A stretch of DNA of 10,512 nucleotides from Candidatus Tectimicrobiota bacterium (GTDB lineage Bacteria > UBA8248 > JACPRG01): assembly GCA_016190025.1 (NCBI GenBank), contig JACPRG010000094.1, forward strand, positions 1 to 10,512, written 5' to 3'. A model generated the notes under the pieces. It worked only from the letters and a program-made list of their open reading frames with translations. It had not been told where the DNA came from and searched no databases. Each line of letters opens with the position of its first letter. Positions within the stretch are counted from its first letter, which is position 1. Positions 1 through 7,539 of the stretch are shown in pieces. The position numbers and the translations under genes were made by a program.

Positions 1-686
1 TCGAAGATGAGCTCGGCGTTCTGGATGAGGCGCTGCCCCATCTTGTCGTGGATGCGGCCGATGGAGAACCCGGGGGTGCCCTTGCCCACGATGAAGGCGG
101 TGACCCCTTTGTCAATCCCCACGGTCTTGTCCGTCCGCGCCAGGATGAAATAGATGCTCGCGACGCCGCCGCTGGAGATGAAGTGCTTCATCCCGTTGAG
201 GACCCAGCGCTCCCCCTCCTTCCGGGCGCTGAGCTGCAGGCCCACGCCGGGGCCGAGGACCACACCAAGGTTGTCCGAGGCGTGATTTGGCTCGCTGGCC
301 CCCGTGGCCAGCAGGCAGCGGTGGTCGTTCAGGAACTTGGGGAGCCAGCGGGAGCGCTGCTCGTCGCTCATCAGGTCGCTGAACATGTAGCTGAACTTCC
401 AGGTCTGGTCGAAGATGACGGCCACGCCGAGATCGCCCACGGCCAGCTCTTCCCCGAGGATGGCCAGGGTGAGGATGTCCGCGCCGCCTCCTCCCATCTC
501 CTCCGGGAGGGCGAGCGTTCGCAGGCCCAGCCTGGAGCCCTTTTCCACAATGTCCCAGGGGAACCGCTTGTGCGGGTCCTGGATGCGGTCCCGCTCCCCC
601 GCGACGGGCTTGACCTCCTTATTGACGAACTCGCGGACCATCCGCTGGAGCGCGAGCTGGTTTTCGGAAAGCCGAAAGTCAACCAT
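1..686 (-). CDS. Acyl-CoA dehydrogenase, N-terminal part (runs off the left edge)
   Basis: Flavoprotein of the acyl-CoA dehydrogenase family, which introduces an alpha-beta double bond into an acyl-CoA and passes electrons to ETF. The 228 residues present cover the helical N-terminal domain (about 1-120, opening MVDFRLSENQLALQ) and most of the middle beta domain. The family's 'LTEPxxGSD' FAD/substrate segment appears at 127-139 as ATGASEPNHASDN, and the 'LNGxKxxIS' motif appears soon after as LNGMKHFISSGG. The C-terminal domain with the catalytic Glu lies outside the window. The ATG at 684-686 is chosen because it has a GAGAGAGGA ribosome site 5 nt upstream and begins the usual family N-terminus. 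It follows the cysteine hydrolase on the same strand after a 264-bp gap, so it may belong to a separate transcript. The substrate cannot be told; the SEPNHASDN variant suggests a divergent subfamily. Confidence 0.93.
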   Translation of the reverse strand, partial: MVDFRLSENQLALQRMVREFVNKEVKPVAGERDRIQDPHKRFPWDIVEKGSRLGLRTLALPEEMGGGGADILTLAILGEELAVGDLGVAVIFDQTWKFSYMFSDLMSDEQRSRWLPKFLNDHRCLLATGASEPNHASDNLGVVLGPGVGLQLSARKEGERWVLNGMKHFISSGGVASIYFILARTDKTVGIDKGVTAFIVGKGTPGFSIGRIHDKMGQRLIQNAELIF

Positions 687-950
687 TGCCGTCCTCTCTC
701 TGGTTGTCTCGTCCTCCGGTCTATGGTCGAAGAAGCGGGACACAGAAACCATGATCTAAATCAACTTTCGGGCGGTGTGGCAACATGGCGGCGCGGTCCT
801 GACCGTGCGGATGCCTGGGGGATGTGGAGCGGCCTTGCTCCTGCGCGCCGCTCGATGTCCGGGGCGATCGCGTCGAGGCGCCGCGCGTCCGGTGCCGGGG
901 GCTCTCGCCGGAGGCCGGGAGGCGAGCAGAGCGAGGCGGCGGGGGGCGCG
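687..950. other. Intergenic gap before the acyl-CoA dehydrogenase gene
   Basis: This 264-bp, very GC-rich stretch has no convincing protein in any frame; the short ORFs here are Arg/Pro/Ala-rich and look like noise. The only AT-richer patch is near 745-770, just upstream of the acyl-CoA dehydrogenase start, where a promoter would be expected. I found no TTGACA/TATAAT pair with good spacing and no stem followed by a T-run that would end the upstream transcript. Confidence 0.5.
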
Positions 951-1604
951 TCAACCGGGCGCGGCCCGCCGAAGGCGCCCGGCGTTCTCCAGGAGGGTCT
1001 CCAGGCGGTCCAGGCTCAGCACCTCCCCGAAGTAGATCTCCACGTTTTTCAGCGTGGCCTGGTGGAGGTCCTCGAAGTAAGCGCCGACGCAGTCTTCCAC
1101 GACGTAGATGTCATAATCCCGGAAATAGGCGTCCCGGACGGTCGACTCTACACAAACGTTGGTGATCAACCCGCAGATGATGAGCGTTGACACCCCGAGC
1201 ATCCGGAGCTTGGTGTCCAGGTTGGTGTCGAAAAAACAGGACATCCGGTGCTTGATGACCCAGTGGTCTTCGGGCGATGTCTCTTCTTGAAGGTCATCGT
1301 GAATCTCCGAGTCCCAGGTCCCCCGTTCGGCCACCCGCACCTTGCCCTTGGACAGATGGGAGGGGATCCGGTGTTTTTCCCGGGTCATGTCCCCCGGATA
1401 ATGTTCCTGACGGGACCAGATCACGGGGATCCCGGCCGCCCTGCACGTCCGGATGAGGCGTTTCACCTGCGGCACAACGGCCGCCGGGCCCGAGATGTCA
1501 AAACCGGCCTGGGCCAACCCTCCCTTCGGATGGCAGAACCCGTTCTGAACGTCGATGACGAGCAAGGCCGTCCCCTGGGGAGGGATGGAAGGAGACGAGT
1601 GCAT
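951..1604 (-). CDS. Isochorismatase-family cysteine hydrolase (N-carbamoyl amidase-like)
   Basis: A 217-residue cytosolic hydrolase of the isochorismatase-like fold, full length for the family. The catalytic triad is visible: Asp18 in LLVIDVQNGF, Lys118 in WVIKHRMSCFF, and nucleophile Cys151 in GLITNVCVESTVRDA; the non-proline cis-peptide region precedes the Cys as usual. Members with this TNVCVES/RDAYFRDY pattern include N-carbamoylsarcosine amidase, biuret hydrolase, ureidoacrylate hydrolase and nicotinamidase relatives; most cleave C-N amide bonds. The gene follows hyuB by 69 bp on the same strand with its own strong ribosome site (GAGGAGGG, 6 nt before ATG 1602-1604), so an operon with hyuAB is likely. 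Known creatinine/hydantoin pathways pair an ATP-dependent HyuAB hydantoinase with an N-carbamoyl amidase of this family, which is the best contextual guess. The exact substrate is unproven. Confidence 0.9.
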   Translation of the reverse strand: MHSSPSIPPQGTALLVIDVQNGFCHPKGGLAQAGFDISGPAAVVPQVKRLIRTCRAAGIPVIWSRQEHYPGDMTREKHRIPSHLSKGKVRVAERGTWDSEIHDDLQEETSPEDHWVIKHRMSCFFDTNLDTKLRMLGVSTLIICGLITNVCVESTVRDAYFRDYDIYVVEDCVGAYFEDLHQATLKNVEIYFGEVLSLDRLETLLENAGRLRRAAPG

Positions 1605-1673
1605 GGAGAACCCTCCTCTTCAAAGCGACCGCGCGATCCTGGACGGGAGACGTTGTGCCCCGGCTCCGTCCCC

Positions 1674-3863
1674 TCACAGGGGAACCTTGACCTCATCGTG
1701 GAGGGGAGGATCCCCGGGCAACGCCACTTCGGTGTCCAGCAGCCGGCCGCATCCAGGACACAGATACTGCCGCATCTCGAATCGCTCGCTTTCCGACCGC
1801 CTCGGGCCCGAGCGGGTGAGGGACGATCGGACGACAACGACGCGATCCTTCCAGTGCTCCTCCGCCCGCGAGAGGCGATGACCACATTTGGCGCAGCGGA
1901 GATCTGTCCCCTTCGAGGTCTTGACGGCCTTCAGGTTCTCGCTCAGGTTGTAGCCGCCCGCCTCCCCCGAGGCGTCCCTCGCCGGGTCCGCCTCGGCGGC
2001 CGGGCGTTTTCCCCGACGGGACGCGGCGGAAGCCTTTTCCCAGCCCCTGAGTCTGAGGCGCACCATCTCCTCTCTCAGTCGGCGGGTCGCTTCAAGGTCC
2101 ACCGCCGCGCCCTCCCGCAGGACCACCCCGTAGACCTCGCGGGCCCACTCCGGCGAAACGAGTCCCTGGGCGACGTCGGCCCTCACCGCTTCCGGGTCTC
2201 GTTCCAGCGGGTCGCCGTATCCTCCCCCGCCCATCACCCACGAGAGCAGCATGTCGCCTTCTTTGAGCTCATAGGTCCCCCAGACCACCGGTTCCTGGGA
2301 ACCGCTCACCTGTTTCAGATCGTCGGGGAGGCCCCCCTTGGGGAAGGACTCGTAAACCTCGCTGTTCCGGAAGAGGACGTACCCGCAGTTGCAGCCGGGA
2401 TGGCCTCCGAAAAAGCCTTGGCACTGGGTGTACTCCGTTCCCCTTCCATACAGGACCACATCCACCCGGCCGTTCGTGGCCCGGTGGGCGGTGAAGGCGT
2501 ACTCGCCGCTCATTCCTCCCCGGAACTGGCCGCCCCCCCCCGAGTCCGGCAGGAGGCGTCGGAACAGATAGAGGATCGGCACGTTCCTTTCTTCGTTCTC
2601 GATGTTGGGCGTTCGGGAGAGGGGGTTCGGGATCTCCCCCCCGAAATCCACGCCGTCCTTGAAGGTCCGGGCGCCTCCGCTCCCCCCGAACTCGTCGGTC
2701 AGCATTCCGACCACGTAGCGGTTCTCTTTGTAGCCGCAAACGGTCATGGGCGAGTGGGCGCCGAGCCAGACCGCGGTCGCTTCCTTGCGGTACTTCTCGC
2801 TGGCCGCCAGCATCTTGGAGAGCGCTTCGAGGGAAACGTTGTTCACCACTTCGATCCCGGAGATGGTGGCCAGGGCGTTGGGCGCCGGACGGGTGCAGTT
2901 CACCAGGGTCCCCTCGGGGGCGTACATCGTCACCGCTTTCAGCATGCCGTCGTTCCACGTCATGTCGTAGCCCAGGAGGGGGAAGAGCGGGGCGAAGAGG
3001 GCGCCCAGGGTTCCCCAATAGGTGGAATTAAAGGCGACAGGCGCTTGCTTGCTGGTCCCCGTGAAATCGTAGCGGAGCGAGTCGTCCTGCTTGGTCATCG
3101 CCAGGTTGACGGTGTAAATCTCCCCCAGGGCTTCCAGGTATTGGCGCGCCCTCCACGTCCCGTCGGGGAGCTCCTTCAGCCGGCTCCGGAGAAGGGCCTC
3201 GGACTGGTCGATGATCCCCTGCGCCACTTCGTCTATCGTGTCCGGCCCGTACTTTCGGATCAGCTCGACCAGCCGCTCTTTGGCCGTGATGTTCGCCGCG
3301 ATCTGGGAGTGGAGGTCCAGGGCGACGATCTCCGGCGTCCGCACCATGTTCAGGAGGGTCTTCCACACGTCCTTGCGGAGGACCCCTCTCTCCATCAGCT
3401 TGATCCCCGGGCACATGATCCCCTCGTGGTAGATCTCCCGCGAGTCGGGGGCGAAGCCCCCGGGGTTGATGGCGCCGATGTCGCGCAGGTGGACGAAGTT
3501 GGCGCTCCAGGCGACCAGTGTCCCCTCATAAAAGATCGGGGAGATCACGTAGGTGTCCGAGCTGTGCAGCGCCGCGATGTAGGGGTCGTTCAGCAGAAAG
3601 ACGTCCCCGTCGTAGATGCCCGGGCTCTCCGCGTACTCCCGGAGGATGTGCCGGCAGGCCTCCCCGGCCCCCGGCAGGGCGTGGAGGTAGCCCGTGACCC
3701 CCATGAGGAGGCTCCCGTCCGCCCGGTAGAGGGCTCCGATGAGGTCGTGGCCCTCCGTGGTCGCCGAGGAGCCCGAGATGTGTTTCAGGGTGATCACCGC
3801 CTCGTCGATGACGCGCATGAACTTGTGGCGGATGATCTCGAAGGTGAAGGGATCGACGCTCAT
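1674..3863 (-). CDS. hyuB: HyuB-type hydantoinase/acetone carboxylase alpha subunit fused to a gamma-like zinc domain
   Basis: A 729-residue protein, about 140 longer than usual HyuB proteins. Residues about 4-580 are the HyuB/oxoprolinase domain: LLNDPYIAALHSSD (90-103), FVHLRDIGAINPGG (123-136), DLHSQIAAN (183-191) and a PDSGGGGQFRGG segment near 437-450. His100, Asp103 and His125 have the same spacing as the manganese ligands I recall for the acetone carboxylase alpha subunit (His150, Asp153, His175). After an Ala/Arg-rich linker (about 590-635), residues 636-729 resemble the small gamma subunit of acetone carboxylase: CAKCGH at 657-662 and CPGCGRLLDTEV at 702-713, then PGDPPLHDEVKV. The four Cys probably bind zinc. 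The start overlaps the hyuA stop by 4 bp (ATGA), so the two are translationally coupled and form one ATP-dependent complex. The gamma domain favours carboxylation of a ketone; hydantoin hydrolysis remains possible. Confidence 0.93.
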   Translation of the reverse strand: MSVDPFTFEIIRHKFMRVIDEAVITLKHISGSSATTEGHDLIGALYRADGSLLMGVTGYLHALPGAGEACRHILREYAESPGIYDGDVFLLNDPYIAALHSSDTYVISPIFYEGTLVAWSANFVHLRDIGAINPGGFAPDSREIYHEGIMCPGIKLMERGVLRKDVWKTLLNMVRTPEIVALDLHSQIAANITAKERLVELIRKYGPDTIDEVAQGIIDQSEALLRSRLKELPDGTWRARQYLEALGEIYTVNLAMTKQDDSLRYDFTGTSKQAPVAFNSTYWGTLGALFAPLFPLLGYDMTWNDGMLKAVTMYAPEGTLVNCTRPAPNALATISGIEVVNNVSLEALSKMLAASEKYRKEATAVWLGAHSPMTVCGYKENRYVVGMLTDEFGGSGGARTFKDGVDFGGEIPNPLSRTPNIENEERNVPILYLFRRLLPDSGGGGQFRGGMSGEYAFTAHRATNGRVDVVLYGRGTEYTQCQGFFGGHPGCNCGYVLFRNSEVYESFPKGGLPDDLKQVSGSQEPVVWGTYELKEGDMLLSWVMGGGGYGDPLERDPEAVRADVAQGLVSPEWAREVYGVVLREGAAVDLEATRRLREEMVRLRLRGWEKASAASRRGKRPAAEADPARDASGEAGGYNLSENLKAVKTSKGTDLRCAKCGHRLSRAEEHWKDRVVVVRSSLTRSGPRRSESERFEMRQYLCPGCGRLLDTEVALPGDPPLHDEVKVPL

Positions 3864-5965
3864 CGCTCTCGTTCCTGAAAGTGGATTACGACGTTCTTGT
3901 AGGAATCGACCTCCCCCCTCTGGCCGGGGTGAATCACGATGGTCGTCACGGGCGTCAGGACGATCGCGGGGCCCGGAATCTCGTTCCCTTTCCCGAGGGC
4001 GTCATAGCTGTAGATCCCCGTGTCGCGCCTCTGTCCGTCGAAAAAGACCGACCGTCGGCCGATCAGCGCGCCCTTCGGGCTGGGGCCGGCTTCCTCGTAC
4101 CTGCGAGGTGCGGGCTTGGTCAGCCTCCCCACCGCCCTCAGCTGGAAACTGGTGATCTCCATCCCGGCCTCCTTGTAGGCCGAGCCCTTGCCGTGCTTCT
4201 GCTCGTAGAGACGCTCGAACCGCCGGTAGGTCTCCTCCAGGTCGCCCCGCGTCAAGGGGCCGTCCACCGGAATGGGCGTGATGACCTCGTGCACCTGAAG
4301 CCGGAACTGCATTCCCACCGACCGGTGAAGCCGGATGTTCCCCTCCGAAAACCCCTCTCCCTTCAGTTCCTCCACCGCCTTTCGCTCCAGCCCCGCGAAG
4401 ATCGCGTTCACCTCCGCCTCGTCCGCCGGAACGGGGAGGTGCTTCGTCACCGAATGCTCGTGGGTGATATCCGAGGTCACGATGCCGAACGCCCCGTTGA
4501 CGGACGCCGTGGCCGGGACCACGACCTTCTGCACCCCAAGCTCGGGTGCGAAGGCGCTGGCGTGGATGGCGGCCGCCCCGCCGTACGCGAACAGGACGTA
4601 GTCCCTCGGGTCCAGCCCCCGCTCCACCGTGACCCGGCGGACCAGGTCGGCCATCTGCGAGTTGGCCAGCCGGTACACCGAAGAAGCCGCCTCCTCCACC
4701 TCCATCCCCAGGGGCTCCGCGACCTGCTTGCGCAACGCCTCCCGCGCCTTCCCCAGGTTGAGCTTCATCTTCCCCCCCAGGAAGTAGTCGGGCTCCAGGT
4801 AGCCGAGGACCAGGTTCACGTCCGTCAGCGTGAGCTCCGTCCCGCCCAGGTCGTAGCACACGGGTCCGGGCGAGGCGCCCGCGCTCCGGGGGCCGACGCG
4901 GGGCAGGTTCGTCCGGGGCTCAATCCAGACGATGCTCCCCCCGCCCGCCCCGATGGAGACGATGTCGATCTTGGGGATGAGTGAGTGGTACCGGATGATG
5001 GTGGATTCCCAGGCATAGTCGAAGGCGCCCTCCGTGATGACGCCCACCTTGAAGCTGGTCCCCCCGAGGTCGCAGCCGATGAGGTTCTTCATCCCCACCA
5101 GGTTGGCCACGAACTGGCTGCCGATGATCCCCCCCGCGGGCCCCGACTCGATCAGCCCGACCGCGCGGGAGGAGGCCAGGGGGACTGAAAGAAGACCCCC
5201 GTAACCCTGCATCACCAAAAGCCCCCGCTTGAACCCGCGTCCCGCCACGCGGCGCTCCAGGTTCCCCAGGGACTTGGAGATCTCCGGAGACAAGGCCGCG
5301 TTGAGCGCCACCGTGGAGGTCCGCTCGTACTCGCCGATCCGCGGCGCCAGCTCGCTGGAAAGCGTGACCGGAACCCCAGGGTAAAGCTCCCGGATGATCT
5401 CCGCCATCTTCCGCTCGTTCTCGGGGTTCAAGAAAGACCAGAGGAAGCAGACCCCGAGGGATTCCACCCCCCTGTCCATCAGGGTCCGCAAGGCCCGCCT
5501 TGCGTCCTCCGCGTGCAAGGGCGCGACAATTCCCCCCTCGCAGTCCGTCCTCTCGCAAACCCCCTGGGTGTGGGTGCGGGGGACGATGGGAGGGGGCTTG
5601 TCGGTCATCACGGGGTGAACGATCTCCTCCTCCGGAAGTCCGCTCCACCGGCCGTAGCCTCCCCGGGTGAGAATCAGGGTGTCCTCGAATCCCTTGGTCA
5701 TCAGGAGGCCCGCCCGGGCCAACTGACCGGTGATGACGGCGTTCTCGGCGGCCGTGGTGCCGAAAAGGAGCGCGGTGGCCTGACCCAGCAGGCTCTCCAG
5801 GCTGAGACCCGCCGTCTCCGCCGCCGTCTGCATGCTGTTCAAAACTCCCAGCGAGAAGTCCTCCGGCGTCGAAAGGGCCTTCCCCACCGCGACCGACCCC
5901 TCCGCGTCCAGGACAACCGTATCCGTAAACGTTCCCCCTACGTCCACACCGATGATATATGACAT
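3860..5965 (-). CDS. hyuA: HyuA-type ATP-dependent hydantoinase / acetone carboxylase beta-like subunit
   Basis: A 701-residue nucleotide-binding subunit of the hydantoinase A/oxoprolinase/acetone carboxylase family (ASKHA fold), of normal family length. Visible motifs are GVDVGGTFTD (6-15, first phosphate loop), FGTTAAENAV (68-77), ESGPAGGI (273-280), GCDLGGTSFKVGV (297-309, second phosphate loop), IGAGGGSIVW (338-347) and SAGASPGPVCYDLGG (361-375). It would phosphorylate the substrate carbonyl (or bicarbonate) with ATP for its HyuB partner. The segment YGGAAAIHA (461-469) replaces the commoner FGGAGPLHA, and VLTPVTT near 669-675 replaces the usual acidic/DSTT version, so this is not a standard 5-oxoprolinase. 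The start ATG (5963-5965) has an AAGAGGG ribosome site about 8 nt upstream. It is the first gene of the hyuA-hyuB-hydrolase set and follows a 566-bp gap that should hold its promoter. Confidence 0.93.
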   Translation of the reverse strand: MSYIIGVDVGGTFTDTVVLDAEGSVAVGKALSTPEDFSLGVLNSMQTAAETAGLSLESLLGQATALLFGTTAAENAVITGQLARAGLLMTKGFEDTLILTRGGYGRWSGLPEEEIVHPVMTDKPPPIVPRTHTQGVCERTDCEGGIVAPLHAEDARRALRTLMDRGVESLGVCFLWSFLNPENERKMAEIIRELYPGVPVTLSSELAPRIGEYERTSTVALNAALSPEISKSLGNLERRVAGRGFKRGLLVMQGYGGLLSVPLASSRAVGLIESGPAGGIIGSQFVANLVGMKNLIGCDLGGTSFKVGVITEGAFDYAWESTIIRYHSLIPKIDIVSIGAGGGSIVWIEPRTNLPRVGPRSAGASPGPVCYDLGGTELTLTDVNLVLGYLEPDYFLGGKMKLNLGKAREALRKQVAEPLGMEVEEAASSVYRLANSQMADLVRRVTVERGLDPRDYVLFAYGGAAAIHASAFAPELGVQKVVVPATASVNGAFGIVTSDITHEHSVTKHLPVPADEAEVNAIFAGLERKAVEELKGEGFSEGNIRLHRSVGMQFRLQVHEVITPIPVDGPLTRGDLEETYRRFERLYEQKHGKGSAYKEAGMEITSFQLRAVGRLTKPAPRRYEEAGPSPKGALIGRRSVFFDGQRRDTGIYSYDALGKGNEIPGPAIVLTPVTTIVIHPGQRGEVDSYKNVVIHFQERER

Positions 5966-6531
5966 TAAGTCATCCCTCTTTCCGTCGGAGAAATCCGCCG
6001 GGACGCATGGAGAGAAAAATTCCCCGGCGGACCGCGCTCGTCATGGGGCCGATGCCGTTCGCCTTGGCCATCTGGGTCGGGTCGAGCGCAACCCGGCGAA
6101 GACCTTCTCGGGCATGAGGGAGAGGTCCATCCAGCGCGACGGGCCGGTACACTTCGGCTTGGGGTCTGTGACCCCTTCGCTCAGTGCAGGCTCCGCCCGG
6201 CTCCTGCAAAGGGCACAGCCTTGACCTTCTCGCCGGGCGTGAAAATCTGCCGCCCGACAAAAGACATGTAGGGGCCTGGTCCTCTACCGGCCCGAATCGT
6301 AGGGGCGGGATTTTCTGCGGCGGCCAAGGAAGTCGAAGACCCCAAGCCGCCGTGGGCACCCGCCCCAAAGACCCGGGTGAGAAATTCTGGGAATTCATCC
6401 GGACTTTCGGCCGTTGTGCTCCCTTCCCGGATGCGCTGCGTTTAGGACACTCTTTGTGTAGCCCTCAATCGCACGCCCCCGCTTCCCCCGCTTATCATCG
6501 CGCTGATCGCATCTTGCGGTTCGATTCCCTC
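5966..6531. other. Long intergenic region upstream of hyuA
   Basis: This 566-bp stretch lies between the stop of the binding-protein gene and the start of hyuA. No reading frame gives a credible full protein. A minus-strand frame spans 5970-6398, but its product is Arg/Pro-rich noise. A 28-codon minus-strand frame (6181-6267) reads more naturally (GRQIFTPGEKVKAVPFAG) but has no ribosome site, so it could be a gene scrap. The region holds a REP-like palindrome at 6161-6175 and a weak CGGGCG/CGCCCG inverted repeat at 6234-6256. The hyuA promoter should be here, but I cannot identify one by consensus. Confidence 0.5.
6161..6175. repeat. REP-like palindrome GGGGTCTGTGACCCC
   Basis: A perfect 6-bp inverted repeat, GGGGTC / GACCCC, around a 3-nt centre, flanked by TT and TTCG. 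Palindromes with GGGGTC/GACCCC arms recur as REP/RAYT-type dispersed elements in many bacterial genomes; this is recalled knowledge and was not checked here. It is followed about 11 bp later by an imperfect stem (GCAGG...CCTGC, 6185-6206). There is no T-run, so it is a poor intrinsic terminator. It is the only copy I saw in the window. Confidence 0.4.
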
Positions 6532-7539
6532 CTACTTCCAGGACTTGGGGAAGACCTTGGGGTTGAAAACGTTCGTGTAGAGGTCCTCCACCTTGACATC
6601 CCCCTTGAGGTCCATCGCCTTGACCATGATGTCGCGCGTCGTCTTCATCTTGTCATGCAGAACGTAGCCGAGGCCGTTTTGCCGGGTCTCCGGCGAGTCG
6701 CTCAGGCTGGCGGCCACCTTCCATTGGGCCAGGACGATCTGCGGGGACTGCTCCGGATGGAAGCGCAGGAACAATTGCGCCGCCTCTTCGGGGTGGTCCA
6801 AGCCGTACGCCCAGCCCTCGACGGCCGCCTTGAGGAAACGTCTGAGCCGGTCGGGCTTGTTCGCGATGTCGTCCTGGTGGGCGATGATTCCGTTGGAGTA
6901 AATGCGGAAGCCGTAATCCGCCCACAGGAAAACGCCCACTTCCTTATTTTGCTTGCGGCTTTCGGCCTCGACCAGCGGGAGTTCGGTCAAAAAGAAGGGC
7001 AGTCCGTCAGCCTTGCCCGCCAACACGCTGGGAAGCCGGGACGGAGAGTCCATGTAGAGGAACTTCACCTTGGTGATGTCGAAGCCGGCGAGGGTGGCGA
7101 AGGCGGGGAGGGTGCGCTGGGTGGCCGCTCCCTGCGTGTCCGAAAGGGTGCGCCCCTCCAGGTCCTTCGGGGTCCGGATGCCGGACGCCTTGAGAAAGGC
7201 GATCGCGTGGGGCGCCTTGGAGTACATCACGGCGATCTCCTTCGCCTTGGCCCCTTTGGTCCGGCCCGCCACCAGGGCTCCCGTATCGGCGAAGCCGAAA
7301 TCAAACAGGTGGAGGCTCACCTCTTGAATCGTATTACCCGACCCCCGCCCCCGATTGATTTCCACGTCGAAGCCCGCCTTCCGGAAGAAACCCTTCTCCC
7401 GCGCGGCGTAAAGGTACGCGTCGGCGCCGTACAGGACCCAGCTGGTCACGAACTTCGCCTTTTCCGCGGCTTGGGACGTGGGGGCCAACATCCACAGCAA
7501 GATTGCGACCCCAATCAGGCTCCAGCGTTTTCCACCCAT
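6532..7539 (-). CDS. NMT1/THI5-like ABC transporter substrate-binding protein
   Basis: A 335-residue exported binding protein of the NMT1/THI5-SsuA type. A cleavable signal peptide is clear: basic MGGKR, a hydrophobic run SLIGVAILLWML, then TSQA|AEK with cleavage expected after residue 24. The mature protein starts FVTSWVLYGADAYLYAAREKGFF, the classic first strand and helix in which the ligand site forms, followed by KAGFDVEINRGRGSGNTI and the later 'GKADG' segment, all in family order. It would deliver a small molecule in the periplasm to an ABC permease. No permease or ATPase gene adjoins it in this window, so it is an orphan here. The ligand is unknown; relatives bind pyrimidine precursors, sulfonates, nitriles or aromatics. 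The start ATG (7537-7539) is supported by a strong GAGGAGG ribosome site 6 nt upstream. Confidence 0.92.
   Translation of the reverse strand: MGGKRWSLIGVAILLWMLAPTSQAAEKAKFVTSWVLYGADAYLYAAREKGFFRKAGFDVEINRGRGSGNTIQEVSLHLFDFGFADTGALVAGRTKGAKAKEIAVMYSKAPHAIAFLKASGIRTPKDLEGRTLSDTQGAATQRTLPAFATLAGFDITKVKFLYMDSPSRLPSVLAGKADGLPFFLTELPLVEAESRKQNKEVGVFLWADYGFRIYSNGIIAHQDDIANKPDRLRRFLKAAVEGWAYGLDHPEEAAQLFLRFHPEQSPQIVLAQWKVAASLSDSPETRQNGLGYVLHDKMKTTRDIMVKAMDLKGDVKVEDLYTNVFNPKVFPKSWK

Noticed and set aside
1248..3878. Open plus-strand frame of 876 codons opposite hyuB and the hydrolase gene
   Set aside because: It is a high-GC antisense shadow: His/Arg/Pro/Val-rich, without domains, and the opposite strand has clear HyuB and cysteine hydrolase proteins with motifs and ribosome sites.
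3881..4984. Open plus-strand frame of 367 codons opposite hyuA
   Set aside because: Its composition is typical antisense (RPH-rich), it has no recognisable motif, and hyuA covers the whole span on the minus strand.
5970..6398. 142-codon minus-strand frame upstream of hyuA
   Set aside because: The product is Arg/Pro/Gly-rich without pattern, and no ribosome site fits its ATG.
6512..6531. tRNA-like TpsiC sequence GGTTCGATTCC
   Set aside because: The flanking bases do not pair into a T-arm stem, and no acceptor, D or anticodon arm can be assembled around it.
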